The notes under the pieces: generated by a model
What the model was told of the DNA's origin: nothing
The model's database searches: none
The model's input: the letters and a program-made list of their open reading frames with translations, nothing else
Source of the DNA: Nonomuraea spiralis
GTDB taxonomy: Bacteria; Actinomycetota; Actinomycetes; Streptosporangiales; Streptosporangiaceae
DNA length: 64,000 nucleotides
Assembly (NCBI RefSeq): GCF_014648435.1
Contig: NZ_BMRC01000029.1
Span: 1-64,000 of the forward strand
Direction of reading: 5' to 3'
Made by a program: the position numbers and the translations under genes
Shown here: piece after piece, positions 16,631-25,304 of the stretch
Layout: each line of letters opens with the position of its first letter
How positions within the stretch are numbered: the first letter of the stretch is position 1

Positions 16631-18463
16631 ATGACCATGCCGGACCTCGAACACGCTCTGGACGCGCTGGCTGGACGCGTGTCGTCCTTGCGTGAGGCGA
16701 GGACGGCCTACCCTACCGACCTCGCGCCCACGCTCGACGCCGCCCTGGCCGAACTGGACACCGCCGCCGAGTTGCTCGCCGAGGCGCGCGAGGCGTTGAG
16801 CAAGGCGCCCAAGCGCGCCTCCGGCAAGAAGGACGGCACGCAGCGGGAGCTGAAGCTGCTGCGCCAGGTGTTCCGGGCCTTCCCGGTGCCGGTCATCGTG
16901 CTCGACGGCGGCGGGGTGGTCCGGCGGATCAACCCGGAGACCTCCCGGGTGCTCGGCAGCCCCGACGGCTACCTGGTCGGGCGGTCGTTCCCGCTGCTGG
17001 TGGACGTCTCCAGGCGGGCGGCGTTCCGTTCGCACCTGAACTCGGTGTTGCAGACCGGGCAGCCGTCGGCGTTCGAGACGCGGCTGGCGCACCAGGGCCG
17101 GACGCACACCGTGCAGCTCGCGCTGACGCGGGTGACGATGCCGGGCGAGCCGCAGCAGATGGTGGCGGCCGTGGCGCTGCCCACCGAGGTGCAGCTGCCC
17201 GAGCCGGGGGCGCGGCGGCCCGAGCAGTCCGACGGGGCGCTGCTGCTGGCGGCGTCCAGGCGGCAGGACCTGCTGGCCAAGATCGGGGCGCTGCTGCTGG
17301 ACGAGGAGGCGCTGCTGCGGCCGGTGGCGTTGCCGCGGACCACGCGGCTGCTGGCGGCCGAGTGGGCCGACTGGGTGATCGCCGACATGGTGCGTGACGG
17401 GCTGCCGCGGCGTTCGGTGGTGGTGGCGCCCAAGAACCATCCGCTGGGCGAGCTGGTGCGCCAGGTGGAGTCGGCCGACCCGGCCGGCAGCCAGGTGGTG
17501 GTGCAGGTGCTGGAGCGCGGCTCGGGCGTGGTGCACGAGATGGTCGACGACGAGTCGCTGCTCGGCTACTGCGCCGACGGGCCGCTGCTGACCGTGATGG
17601 GCGCGGGCTCGCTGCTGTCGGTGCCGATCGGCCACTCCGACGGGGTGCTCACGCTGGTCCGTACGCACGACCGGCCGCCGTTCTCGCTGGCCGACCTCGG
17701 TGTGCTCCAGGACGTGGGGATGCAGCTCGGCCTGGCCGTACGCGCCCAGTCGAGCTTCCAGAGCCGCTCGCGGGCCGCCGACGCGCTGTCGGCCAGCGTG
17801 GCCCCGCGCAACCTGCCCGACGTGCCCGGCTACGAGGCGTCGGCCGTCTACCATCCGGGCTCATCGGTGGGCGCGGAGTTCTACGACGTGTTCCCGGTCG
17901 CGGGCGGCTGGGGGTTCGCGCTGGGCGGCGCGGCGGGCAAGGGCGAGGAGGCGGCCTCGGTCAGCGCCATGGTGCGCGGCGGGCTGCGGGTGCTCAGCAC
18001 CTGGGAGTCCCATCCCGACCTGGTGATGCGCAAGGTCAACCAGGCCCTGGTCGCACAGGGCACGGGCATGTTCGTGATGGCCGTGGCGGGGTTCGTCAAG
18101 GGCCGTACGATCCTGTTGTCCTCGGCCGGCCACCATCCGGCGGCGTTGTTGCAGCCCGACGGCAACGTGCGCTTCGCGGCGGGCGGCGGCGTGCCGCTCG
18201 GCATCTCCCCCGAGGCCGAGACGGATGTGCAGGAGCTGACGGTCTCCGTCGGGGAGACGCTGGTGCTCTACTCCGAGGGCCTGATCTCCTCCAGGAACGA
18301 CTCCGGCGAGCCGTACGGCGAGGAGCGGCTGGCCGACGTGCTGGGACGCTGCGCGGGGCAGTCCCCGGCCACCGTGGTCAAGGCGGTGGAGGCCGACCGG
18401 CACGCCTTCTCCGGCGGCCAGGTGTGGGACGAGATCGTGGTTCTCGCCCTCCGAGGTGTCTGA
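16631..18463 (+). CDS. PAS-GAF-PP2C (SpoIIE/RsbU-type) protein with degenerate active site
   Basis: The 610-residue product has an N-terminal helical region (about 1-75), a PAS domain (about 76-185), a GAF-like domain (about 205-375) and a SpoIIE-type PP2C domain (about 395-608). Active PP2C members dephosphorylate the STAS protein and so activate sigma. Here the metal-binding motifs differ from the family: VGGDxYD reads VGAEFYD, GDVxGxG reads GGAAGKG, YTDG reads YSEG, and the final DD reads DE. Surrounding structure (SAGHHPAALL, GGVPLGI) is kept. It may be a pseudophosphatase, or use altered metal ligands. It is the last gene of the partner-switching cluster. Confidence 0.88.
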   Translation: MTMPDLEHALDALAGRVSSLREARTAYPTDLAPTLDAALAELDTAAELLAEAREALSKAPKRASGKKDGTQRELKLLRQVFRAFPVPVIVLDGGGVVRRINPETSRVLGSPDGYLVGRSFPLLVDVSRRAAFRSHLNSVLQTGQPSAFETRLAHQGRTHTVQLALTRVTMPGEPQQMVAAVALPTEVQLPEPGARRPEQSDGALLLAASRRQDLLAKIGALLLDEEALLRPVALPRTTRLLAAEWADWVIADMVRDGLPRRSVVVAPKNHPLGELVRQVESADPAGSQVVVQVLERGSGVVHEMVDDESLLGYCADGPLLTVMGAGSLLSVPIGHSDGVLTLVRTHDRPPFSLADLGVLQDVGMQLGLAVRAQSSFQSRSRAADALSASVAPRNLPDVPGYEASAVYHPGSSVGAEFYDVFPVAGGWGFALGGAAGKGEEAASVSAMVRGGLRVLSTWESHPDLVMRKVNQALVAQGTGMFVMAVAGFVKGRTILLSSAGHHPAALLQPDGNVRFAAGGGVPLGISPEAETDVQELTVSVGETLVLYSEGLISSRNDSGEPYGEERLADVLGRCAGQSPATVVKAVEADRHAFSGGQVWDEIVVLALRGV

Positions 18464-18471
18464 TCTGCGGG

Positions 18472-18499
18472 GGTTTGCGAACCAGTCAATCATGGGTAT
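18472..18499 (+). promoter_or_regulatory. SigF/SigB-type promoter
   Basis: GGTTT (18472-18476), a 17-nt spacer and GGGTAT (18494-18499) match the actinobacterial stress sigma consensus very well. It lies 71 bp upstream of the ATG at 18570 and about 3.2 kb from the gene of a sigma factor of that class. Confidence 0.65.
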
Positions 18500-18569
18500 T
18501 GTCGTTCCGTAGAACAACGTGCCTAAGACGCAGGCACACCTTGAAGGCTTTTCCACGCTGAGGTGTGCC

Positions 18570-19673
18570 ATGAATATTGCGATCGTCGCGTCCGTCAAGG
18601 GAAACCAGCATCACCGTATCCTCGCCGTAGCGCGCGAGCTGGGACGCGAGCACCACGTCACCATCTACTCCCGCCGTGACGACGCCGAGGGCAAGCCCAA
18701 GACGCGGGTGGCCCCGGGTGTCACTCTGGAGCAGATCGACGTGGGCCCGGCCAAGAGCCTGACGCCCGACGACGTCGTGCCGTACCTCAACGACGTCGGC
18801 GAGCACCTCATGAAGCGGTGGAACCAGGAGCGGCCGGACGTGATCCACGCTCACTCGTGGACCGGCGGGCTCGTCGCGGTGGCGGGCGCCAAGGGGTTGG
18901 ACGTGCCGGTCATGCAGACCTTCCACACCGTGGACGCCACGCACCAGAAGCTGGAGCGGGCGCTCGGGCGCAGGGCCAAGGCGGTCATCGCCGGCTCGGG
19001 CGACGAGGAGTCGGCGCTGATCAGGCTGGGCGTGCCGCGCGGCAACATCGCCATCGTGCCGTACGGGGTGGACACCGAGCGGTTCCAGCGGCGTGGCGCG
19101 ATCGCCACCAAGGGCACCCGCAAGCGGCTGCTGCACGTGGGCCCGCTGTCGCCCGAGCGCGGGGCGTACACGGCGGTGCGGGCGTTGCAGGGGTTGACCG
19201 ACGTGGAACTGGTCATCGCGGGCGGCCCCGAGCCCGAGGACCTGGACCAGGACCGGGACGCGCGCCGGCTGCGGGCGCTGGCCGAGCAACTCGGCGTCGC
19301 CGACCGGGTGACGCTGCTCGGGCAGGTCAAGCGGGCCTCGGTGCCGAAGCTGATGCGCAGCGCCGACGCCGTGGTCTCGGTGCCGCGCGAGGCCGTGACG
19401 GGGATCGTCGCGCTGGAGGCCATGGCCTGCGGCGTACCGGTGATCGCCTCGTCCGTGGGCGCCCACCTCGACTCCGTGATCGACGGCGTGACCGGCCTGC
19501 TGGTCCCGCCGGACCGGCCGGCCCGCACCGCGCGGCTGGCCCGTGAGGTTCTGTGCGACCCGACGCTGCGCACCGCGCTCGGGTACGCCGGCGCCGACCG
19601 AGCGCGTTCGCGCTACTCCTGGGAGCGCGTCAGCCAGGAGCTGGTCCGCGTGTACGAGTCGGCCTGCGCCTGA
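18570..19673 (+). CDS. GT4-family (GT-B) glycosyltransferase
   Basis: The 367-residue product starts at ATG 18570 (MNIAIVASVKG; upstream GCTGAGG); an earlier GTG/ATG would only add a poor extension. It has two Rossmann-like halves: the acceptor part with RPDVIHAHSWTGG and the donor part with LLHVGPLSPERG. The sugar-nucleotide EX7E motif reads EAVTGIVALEAMACGVPVIA. It therefore transfers a sugar from an NDP-sugar to an unknown acceptor in the cytoplasm. A stress-type promoter precedes it and a strong terminator follows, so it is probably monocistronic and part of the stress response. Confidence 0.88.
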   Translation: MNIAIVASVKGNQHHRILAVARELGREHHVTIYSRRDDAEGKPKTRVAPGVTLEQIDVGPAKSLTPDDVVPYLNDVGEHLMKRWNQERPDVIHAHSWTGGLVAVAGAKGLDVPVMQTFHTVDATHQKLERALGRRAKAVIAGSGDEESALIRLGVPRGNIAIVPYGVDTERFQRRGAIATKGTRKRLLHVGPLSPERGAYTAVRALQGLTDVELVIAGGPEPEDLDQDRDARRLRALAEQLGVADRVTLLGQVKRASVPKLMRSADAVVSVPREAVTGIVALEAMACGVPVIASSVGAHLDSVIDGVTGLLVPPDRPARTARLAREVLCDPTLRTALGYAGADRARSRYSWERVSQELVRVYESACA

Positions 19674-19687
19674 CACAGGCGGCGAGG

Positions 19688-19715
19688 GGCGGGCGGCGTG
19701 GGGCCGCCCGCCTTT
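19688..19715 (+). terminator. Rho-independent terminator after the GT4 gene
   Basis: A perfect 10-bp GC stem (GGCGGGCGGC / GCCGCCCGCC, loop GTGGG) is followed by TTT, 15 bp after the stop codon. Confidence 0.8.
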
Positions 19716-19732
19716 CGGCGTTCCAAGGGTTC

Positions 19733-19787
19733 CAAGGGCCCATGCCATCGATCCAGGGGGCTCTTGTCGCCGTTTCGGGGGCCCTTG
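19733..19787. promoter_or_regulatory. Long-loop inverted repeat upstream of the GH16 gene
   Basis: CAAGGGCCC (19733-19741) and GGGCCCTTG (19779-19787) are perfect inverted copies separated by 37 bp. CCAAGGG is also directly repeated just before the first copy. This could be a regulator site for the GH16 gene; the binding protein is unknown. Confidence 0.3.
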
Positions 19788-19821
19788 TTACCGGAGTGAC
19801 GTCTTTGCTTCGATGGTCGGC

Positions 19822-20535
19822 ATGTCTACACGCGGTTCGATCCTGGCGGCGGCGGCGCTCCTCACGGCCCTCGCCCTCCCCCAGAGCGCACAGGCGGAGA
19901 CGTGGGGCACGCCCGTCCTCGTCGAGAACTTCGACGGTTCCTCCGTCGACACGAGCAGATGGATGGTCTACCACTCGCCGGACGCGGAGCGGAACCCCCG
20001 TACGGGGAAGGCCGCGACGGTCGCCGGCGGGATGCTGCGCCTCAAGGGCGGCCGGTACGGCGGCAAGGACCTGTCCGGCGGCGTGGCCACCAGGCTCGCC
20101 CAGCGGTACGGCCGGTGGGAGGTCAGGTTCAGGGCCGAGGCGGGCAACGGGTACACGCCGGTGGCGTTGTTGTGGCCGACCGCGCAGGGCGAGGGCGATG
20201 GCTACGCCGAGGTCGACTTCGCCGAGATCGTCGACCCGCGGCGGCAGGGCGGCGGCATCTTCGTGCACGGCGGGCGCGGGCGCGCGCAGCGGCAGCTCCG
20301 GGCCGACTTCACCCGCTGGCACACGGTCGCGGTGGACCGGCTGCCCGGCAGGCTGACGTTCTGGCTGGACGGCCGGAAGGTGTGGGACTACCGGGGCGCG
20401 TACGTGCCGGACGGCGGCAAGATGGGCCTCGCGCTGCAGAACGACGTGGTCTGCGAGCCGCGCTGCCGCGACTCCTCCACCCCGGCGACGGTGTCGATGT
20501 ACGTGGACTGGGTGAAGGTCTACCGGCTGTCCTGA
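19822..20535 (+). CDS. Secreted GH16-family glycoside hydrolase
   Basis: Start ATG 19822 (or 19813) gives about 237 residues with a signal peptide (SILAAAALLTALALPQSAQA, then cleavage). The mature part is one concanavalin-like jelly roll. The GH16 catalytic motif ExDxxE reads EVDFAE at about residue 130, preceded by the conserved PVALLWP segment. GH16 members cleave beta-1,3/1,4-glucans and related polymers; the exact substrate is not visible. It has no carbohydrate-binding module. Its 3' end overlaps the convergent PucR gene by 16 bp. Confidence 0.85.
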   Translation: MSTRGSILAAAALLTALALPQSAQAETWGTPVLVENFDGSSVDTSRWMVYHSPDAERNPRTGKAATVAGGMLRLKGGRYGGKDLSGGVATRLAQRYGRWEVRFRAEAGNGYTPVALLWPTAQGEGDGYAEVDFAEIVDPRRQGGGIFVHGGRGRAQRQLRADFTRWHTVAVDRLPGRLTFWLDGRKVWDYRGAYVPDGGKMGLALQNDVVCEPRCRDSSTPATVSMYVDWVKVYRLS

Positions 20536-21587
20536 GGCAGCAGCCTGGCCGCCTTCAGCCCGAGGTGCACGGTCAGCCGGTCGTCGCCGTCGGACAGGTC
20601 GCGGTGCAGGAGGCGTTCGGCCTTGCCCAGGCGGTAGTACAGGGTCTGGCGGTGGATGCCCAGCTCGGCGGCCGTCTTCTGGGCGTGGCCGCCGAGGTCG
20701 AGGTAGGCCTCAAGGGTCTGGGCCAGCTCGGGGTCCAGCGCGCCGGTCTCGGCGGCCAGCTCGTGCAGGTCGGAGCGGCCGAGCCGGGCCAGCAGGCGGT
20801 GGACGCCGAGGTCCGGCCAGCGGGCGATGGGGGCGTGCCGGGGAAAGTGCTCGGCGATGCGCAGCGCCTGGCGGGCCTCGCGCCAGCTCTGCCAGGCGTC
20901 GGCCGGGTCGTTCCTGGGTGCGCCGATGCCGGCGGCGGTGCCGTACGCGCTCTGGAGGGTCTGGGCGACCTCCCCGGCCAGGTGGGCGGGGGCGAGCAGG
21001 GCGACGGGCGAGCCGGTACGGGCCAGCACGCCGCGCGGCAGCGTCCAGAGGGCGGCCACCCGCTCGCTCGACTCGCGTACGGCGACGGCGGTGACCGGGC
21101 CGGGCACCTCGATGGAGGCCGCGGCGCGTTCCTCGGGGTCGGCGGAGAACAGGGCGAGCAGGCCGCGTCCGAGGTCCTGGCGGCTCCTGGCCTCCTGGGC
21201 GAGCGCGGCGGCGGCCCTGGCGACCAGCGGCGCGACGCCGCGCAGGGCGTCGTCGGCGAGGCTGCCGGAGTCGAGCAGCCACAGGTAGCCGTAGGTGACC
21301 TCGCCGTGCCGCAGCGGCCAGCAGACCCGGGCCAGCACCTTGAGCTCGGCGTCGGCCGGGATCCGGACCGGGCCGCCGGCCCTGGCGATGCCGTAGCGTT
21401 CGAAGTAGTCGCGCACCTCGCCGGTGGCGCGCCGGCGCAGGATGGACTCCTGGCGGACCGTGTCGATGTCGCCGTGCTGGGCGCCGTAGGCGAGCAGGCG
21501 GAACGAGCGGTCCTCCAGCGTCGCGGACGCCCCCAGCGTGGCGGCGATCTCGTCGACGATCTCCTGAAGGTCTGAGGTGTTGTGCAT
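20520..21587 (-). CDS. PucR-family transcriptional regulator
   Basis: The product has about 355 residues (an in-frame ATG at 21608 would add seven). The C-terminal PucR-type HTH is clear: GGHAQKTAAELGIHRQTLYY RLGKAERLL is the final DNA-binding helix pair near residue 320. The N-terminal half is a GAF-like sensor region. It is divergent from the proline dehydrogenase gene with about 76 bp between, and family members next to proline catabolic genes activate them in response to proline. I infer that role here. Confidence 0.85.
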   Translation of the reverse strand: MHNTSDLQEIVDEIAATLGASATLEDRSFRLLAYGAQHGDIDTVRQESILRRRATGEVRDYFERYGIARAGGPVRIPADAELKVLARVCWPLRHGEVTYGYLWLLDSGSLADDALRGVAPLVARAAAALAQEARSRQDLGRGLLALFSADPEERAAASIEVPGPVTAVAVRESSERVAALWTLPRGVLARTGSPVALLAPAHLAGEVAQTLQSAYGTAAGIGAPRNDPADAWQSWREARQALRIAEHFPRHAPIARWPDLGVHRLLARLGRSDLHELAAETGALDPELAQTLEAYLDLGGHAQKTAAELGIHRQTLYYRLGKAERLLHRDLSDGDDRLTVHLGLKAARLLPQDSR

Positions 21588-21663
21588 TTGTATGACAGCC
21601 TGCCACATCGCTCGTTACGCGCGTTCATGGCCCCTTCTGACCTGGGGTTTCTAGAATTGAGGC

Positions 21664-22581
21664 ATGTTGGGTCAACTGCTCCTTGCCGCCTCCGGCAGCG
21701 GCGTCGTACGCCGCTCCGTGTCAGGCTTCCCGCTCACCCGTAAGGTGGTGGACCGGTTCGTCGCGGGCGAGAGCGTCCAGGAGGCCCGCAACGCCATCGA
21801 ACGGCTGCGGGACGCGAACCTGGCCGTGACCGTCGACCACCTCGGCGAGGAGACGCGCGACGCGCAGGCCGCCGAGACCGTGGCGCAGGCGTACGTGACG
21901 CTGCTGGAGGCGCTCAAGCCGCTGCAGCTCGGCCGCCGGGGCGAGGTGTCGGTGAAGCTGTCGGCCGTCGGCCAGCGGCTCGACGACGGGATGGCCCTGG
22001 AGCACGCCCGCGAGATCTGCGCCGCCGCCGCGGCCAACGGCTCGACCGTGACGCTCGACATGGAGGACCACACCACCGTCGACTCGACGCTGGGCATCCT
22101 GCGCAAGCTGCGCGAGGACTACCCCACGACCGGCGTGGCCATCCAGGCGTACCTGTTCCGCAGCGAGGACGACTGCCGCGACCTGGCCCACGAGGGGTCA
22201 CGGGTACGACTGGTCAAGGGCGCCTACCGCGAGCCCGCCTCGGTCGCGCACCAGGGCAAGCAGGCCGTGGACAAGGCGTACGTGCGATGCCTGCGCATCC
22301 TCATGGCGGGGAAGGGTTACCCCATGGTGGCGACGCACGACGACCGGCTGATCTCGATCACCGAACTGCTCGCCGACCGCTTCGGGCGGACGCTCGGCGA
22401 CCACGAGTTCCAGATGCTCTACGGGATCCGGACCGACCGGCAGGAGGCCCTCGCCGGGGCCGGCCACACGGTCCGCGTCTACGTCCCCTACGGCGACGAC
22501 TGGTACGGCTACTTCATGCGCCGGCTGGCCGAGCGCCCCGCCAACGTCGCCTTCTTCCTTCGTGCCCTTGGGGGTAAGTAA
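21664..22581 (+). CDS. Proline dehydrogenase (monofunctional, FAD)
   Basis: The 305-residue product is a (beta/alpha)8 PRODH of the short actinobacterial type. Motifs include LDMEDHTTVDSTL, RLVKGAYREP, MVATHDDRLI and the C-terminal RVYVPYGDDWYGYFMRRLAE, which carries the arginines binding the proline carboxylate. It oxidises L-proline to P5C and passes electrons to the quinone pool. The stop TAA abuts the ATG of the P5C dehydrogenase gene, so the two steps are co-expressed. Confidence 0.93.
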   Translation: MLGQLLLAASGSGVVRRSVSGFPLTRKVVDRFVAGESVQEARNAIERLRDANLAVTVDHLGEETRDAQAAETVAQAYVTLLEALKPLQLGRRGEVSVKLSAVGQRLDDGMALEHAREICAAAAANGSTVTLDMEDHTTVDSTLGILRKLREDYPTTGVAIQAYLFRSEDDCRDLAHEGSRVRLVKGAYREPASVAHQGKQAVDKAYVRCLRILMAGKGYPMVATHDDRLISITELLADRFGRTLGDHEFQMLYGIRTDRQEALAGAGHTVRVYVPYGDDWYGYFMRRLAERPANVAFFLRALGGK

Positions 22582-24207
22582 ATGGATGCCATCAGCAACG
22601 TCCCGGTCCCCGCGAACGAGCCCGTACTCGGCTACGCGCCGGGCAGCGCCGAGCGTTCGGCACTGGAGGACCGCCTCAAGGAGCTGTCCGGCTCCGCCAT
22701 CGACCTGACCATGACCATCGACGGCGAGCAGCGGCTCGGCGGCGGCGCGCCCATCGACGTGGTGCAGCCGCACAACCATGCCTCCGTCCTGGGCCGTACC
22801 AACGACGCTACGGCTCAGGACGTGCAGGACGCGATCGACAGTGCCCTGCGGGCGGCGCCCGCCTGGCGGGCGCTGTCCTTCGACGAGCGGGCCGCGGTCT
22901 TCCTCAAGGCCGCCGACCTGCTGGCCGGGCCGTGGCGGCAGACGCTGAACGCCGCCACCGTGCTGGGCCAGTCGAAGTCGGCGCAGCAGGCGGAGATCGA
23001 CGCGGCCTGCGAGCTGATCGACTTCCTGCGCTTCAACGTGACGTACGCCCGCCAGCTCTACGCCGACCAGCCGATCTCGTCGCCGGGCGTGTGGAACAGG
23101 ATGGAGTACCGGCCCCTTGAGGGGTTCGTGCTGGCGATCACGCCGTTCAACTTCACCGCCATCGCCGGAAATTTGCCGACTTCTGCCGCTTTGATGGGGA
23201 ATGTCGTCGTCTGGAAGCCGTCCCCGACCCAGCAGTTCGCCGCGCACTTCACGATGCGGCTGCTGGAGGCGGCCGGGCTGCCTCCCGGCGTGATCAACCT
23301 GGTCACCGGCAACGGGCAGGCCATCTCCGAGGTGGCGCTGACGCACCCGGCCCTCGCCGGCATCCACTTCACCGGCTCCACCCCGACCTTCCAGCACCTG
23401 TGGGGCACGGTCGGCGCCAACATCGCCTCCTACCACGGCTACCCGCGCCTGGTGGGCGAGACCGGCGGCAAGGACTTCGTGCTGGCCCACCCGTCGGCCG
23501 ACCCGGCGGTGCTGACGACCGCGCTGGTCAGGGGCGCCTTCGAGTACCAGGGCCAGAAGTGCTCGGCGGCCTCGCGGGCGTACGTGCCGCGTTCGGTCTG
23601 GAACCGGATGCGTGACGACTTCGTGGGCGTGGCCGAGTCGCTGACCGTGGGCGACGTGGCTGCCGACCTGTCGACGTTCATGGGCGCGGTCATCGACGAG
23701 CGGGCCTTCGGCAAGCACAAGGAGGCCATCGACCGGGCGCGGGCGGCCTCGAACATCGACGTGCTCACCGGCTCGTACGACTCCAGCGTCGGCTACTTCG
23801 TCAAGCCGACCGTCCTGGAGTGCGCCGACCCGACCGACGAGATCTTCGTCAAGGAGTACTTCGGGCCGATCCTCGGCGTGCACGTCTACGAGGACCGCGA
23901 CTTCGACACGGTGCTCGCCCAGATGGAGGGCATCGCGCCGTACGCGCTGACCGGGTCGATCATCGCCCAGGACCGGTACGCCATCGCCTCGGCCGCGGAG
24001 CGGCTGCGCTTCGCGGCGGGCAACTTCTACGTCAACGACAAGCCGACGGGCGCGGTCGTGGGCCAGCAGCCGTTCGGCGGCGCGCGGGCCTCGGGCACCA
24101 ACGACAAGGCCGGCTCGATCTTCAACCTGATCCGCTGGGTGAACGCCCGCACGATCAAGGAGACGTTCGTCCCGCCGACCGACCACCGCTACCCGCACAT
24201 GGGCTGA
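22582..24207 (+). CDS. pruA: 1-pyrroline-5-carboxylate (L-glutamate gamma-semialdehyde) dehydrogenase
   Basis: The 541-residue product is a full-length ALDH-superfamily P5CDH. It has the NAD-binding VVWKPSPTQQ region, the GETGGKDF motif with the general-base Glu region, and GQKCSAASRAYVP with the nucleophilic Cys at about 326. The C-terminal PFGGARASGTNDKAG segment is typical for this family. It converts glutamate semialdehyde to glutamate with NAD, completing proline catabolism. No gap to the upstream gene; a strong terminator follows. Confidence 0.95.
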   Translation: MDAISNVPVPANEPVLGYAPGSAERSALEDRLKELSGSAIDLTMTIDGEQRLGGGAPIDVVQPHNHASVLGRTNDATAQDVQDAIDSALRAAPAWRALSFDERAAVFLKAADLLAGPWRQTLNAATVLGQSKSAQQAEIDAACELIDFLRFNVTYARQLYADQPISSPGVWNRMEYRPLEGFVLAITPFNFTAIAGNLPTSAALMGNVVVWKPSPTQQFAAHFTMRLLEAAGLPPGVINLVTGNGQAISEVALTHPALAGIHFTGSTPTFQHLWGTVGANIASYHGYPRLVGETGGKDFVLAHPSADPAVLTTALVRGAFEYQGQKCSAASRAYVPRSVWNRMRDDFVGVAESLTVGDVAADLSTFMGAVIDERAFGKHKEAIDRARAASNIDVLTGSYDSSVGYFVKPTVLECADPTDEIFVKEYFGPILGVHVYEDRDFDTVLAQMEGIAPYALTGSIIAQDRYAIASAAERLRFAAGNFYVNDKPTGAVVGQQPFGGARASGTNDKAGSIFNLIRWVNARTIKETFVPPTDHRYPHMG

Positions 24208-24220
24208 CGCCCTCCAGAGC

Positions 24221-24258
24221 AACGGCCGGCACCCTGGTACGGGGTGCCGGCCGTTTCC
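24221..24258 (+). terminator. Terminator of the proline operon
   Basis: A perfect 14-bp stem (AACGGCCGGCACCC with its complement at 24242-24255, 7-nt loop) followed by TCC, starting 14 bp after the stop of the P5C dehydrogenase gene. Confidence 0.85.
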
Positions 24259-24337
24259 AATTCCCGGACCGGCCATGGCGTAATGTGCAAGGTTTGTGTC
24301 ATTGACGCCGTCGCGGGGCCGCGACCAGCATGAAGAC

Positions 24338-25300
24338 ATGCGTCGGCGGATCGTGATCGTCGTCTTCCCGGGCTTCCAGTTGCTGGACATGGCCGGGCCG
24401 GCCGACGTGTTCTCGACCGCCGACCTGATCGCGCGGGGGCGCGGCTACCGGGTCGAGGTGGCCGCCGTGCAGGCGGGGGCGGTGAGCGCGCACAACGGGC
24501 TCGCCGTCGTGGCGGGGGCGCTGGGCGAGGTGACCGGGTCGATCGACACGCTCCTGGTCGCCGGCGGGCTGTCGGTGCCCCGGCAGTTGGAGGATCGCGC
24601 GCTGGTCGAGGCCATCTCCGGCCTGGCGGCGCGGGCCGACCGGGTGGCCTCGGTCTGCAACGGGGCGTTCCTGCTGGCCGAGGCCGGGCTGCTGGGCCGG
24701 CGCAGGGCCACGACCCACTGGCTGGCCGCCGACGACCTGCGCAGGCGCTACGCCGACGTCGAAGTGGACCCCGACCCCCTCTACATCGAGGACGGCAACG
24801 TGTGGACCTCGGCGGGCGTGCTGTCCGGCGTGGACCTCGCGCTCGCGCTGGTGGCCAGGGACCACGGCCACGAGCTGGCCCGCGACGTGGCCCGCGGGCT
24901 CGTCGTCTACCTGCACAGGCCGGGCGGGCAGAGCCAGTTCAGCGCGCCGATGCGGGCCATGACGCCGCGCAGCCTGCCGCTGCGGGAACTCCAGGGCTAC
25001 ATCGACGCCAACCCGGCCGCCGACCTGAGCGTGCCCGCGCTCGCCCGGCGCGTCGGGATGAGCGAACGCCACTTCTCCCGCGTCTTCACCGAGCAGACCG
25101 GCCTGTCCCCCGGCCGGTACGTCGAACGCAGCCGCGCCGACGCCGCCAGACGCCTCCTGGAGGTCACCGGGCACCCGCTGGAGACGGTGGCCAGGGAGTC
25201 GGGGCTCGGCACGCCGGAGAGCCTCTACCGCGTCTTCCGCCGTCACTGGCGGGTCTCGCCGGGCGAGCACCGCCGCAGATTCCAGTCGAAGGAGAAATGA
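24338..25300 (+). CDS. GlxA-type AraC regulator (PfpI-like domain plus AraC HTH)
   Basis: About 320 residues from ATG 24338 (MRRRIVIVVFPGFQ); a GTG at 24296 would add 14. Residues 1-170 form a DJ-1/PfpI-like glutamine-amidotransferase-fold domain with an elbow Cys in SVCNGAFLLAEAG. The C-terminal 110 residues hold two AraC HTH motifs (LSVPALARRVGMSERHFSRV and PLETVARESGLGTPESLYRV). Such regulators control catabolic genes; the effector is unknown. The next gene, 4 bp downstream, encodes a stand-alone PfpI protein, its likely partner or target. Confidence 0.88.
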   Translation: MRRRIVIVVFPGFQLLDMAGPADVFSTADLIARGRGYRVEVAAVQAGAVSAHNGLAVVAGALGEVTGSIDTLLVAGGLSVPRQLEDRALVEAISGLAARADRVASVCNGAFLLAEAGLLGRRRATTHWLAADDLRRRYADVEVDPDPLYIEDGNVWTSAGVLSGVDLALALVARDHGHELARDVARGLVVYLHRPGGQSQFSAPMRAMTPRSLPLRELQGYIDANPAADLSVPALARRVGMSERHFSRVFTEQTGLSPGRYVERSRADAARRLLEVTGHPLETVARESGLGTPESLYRVFRRHWRVSPGEHRRRFQSKEK

Positions 25301-25304
25301 CACC

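Noticed and set aside
22198..24390. A 730-codon frame antisense to the P5C dehydrogenase gene
   Set aside because: It is a shadow frame; the sense strand has complete ALDH motifs and is coupled to proline dehydrogenase.
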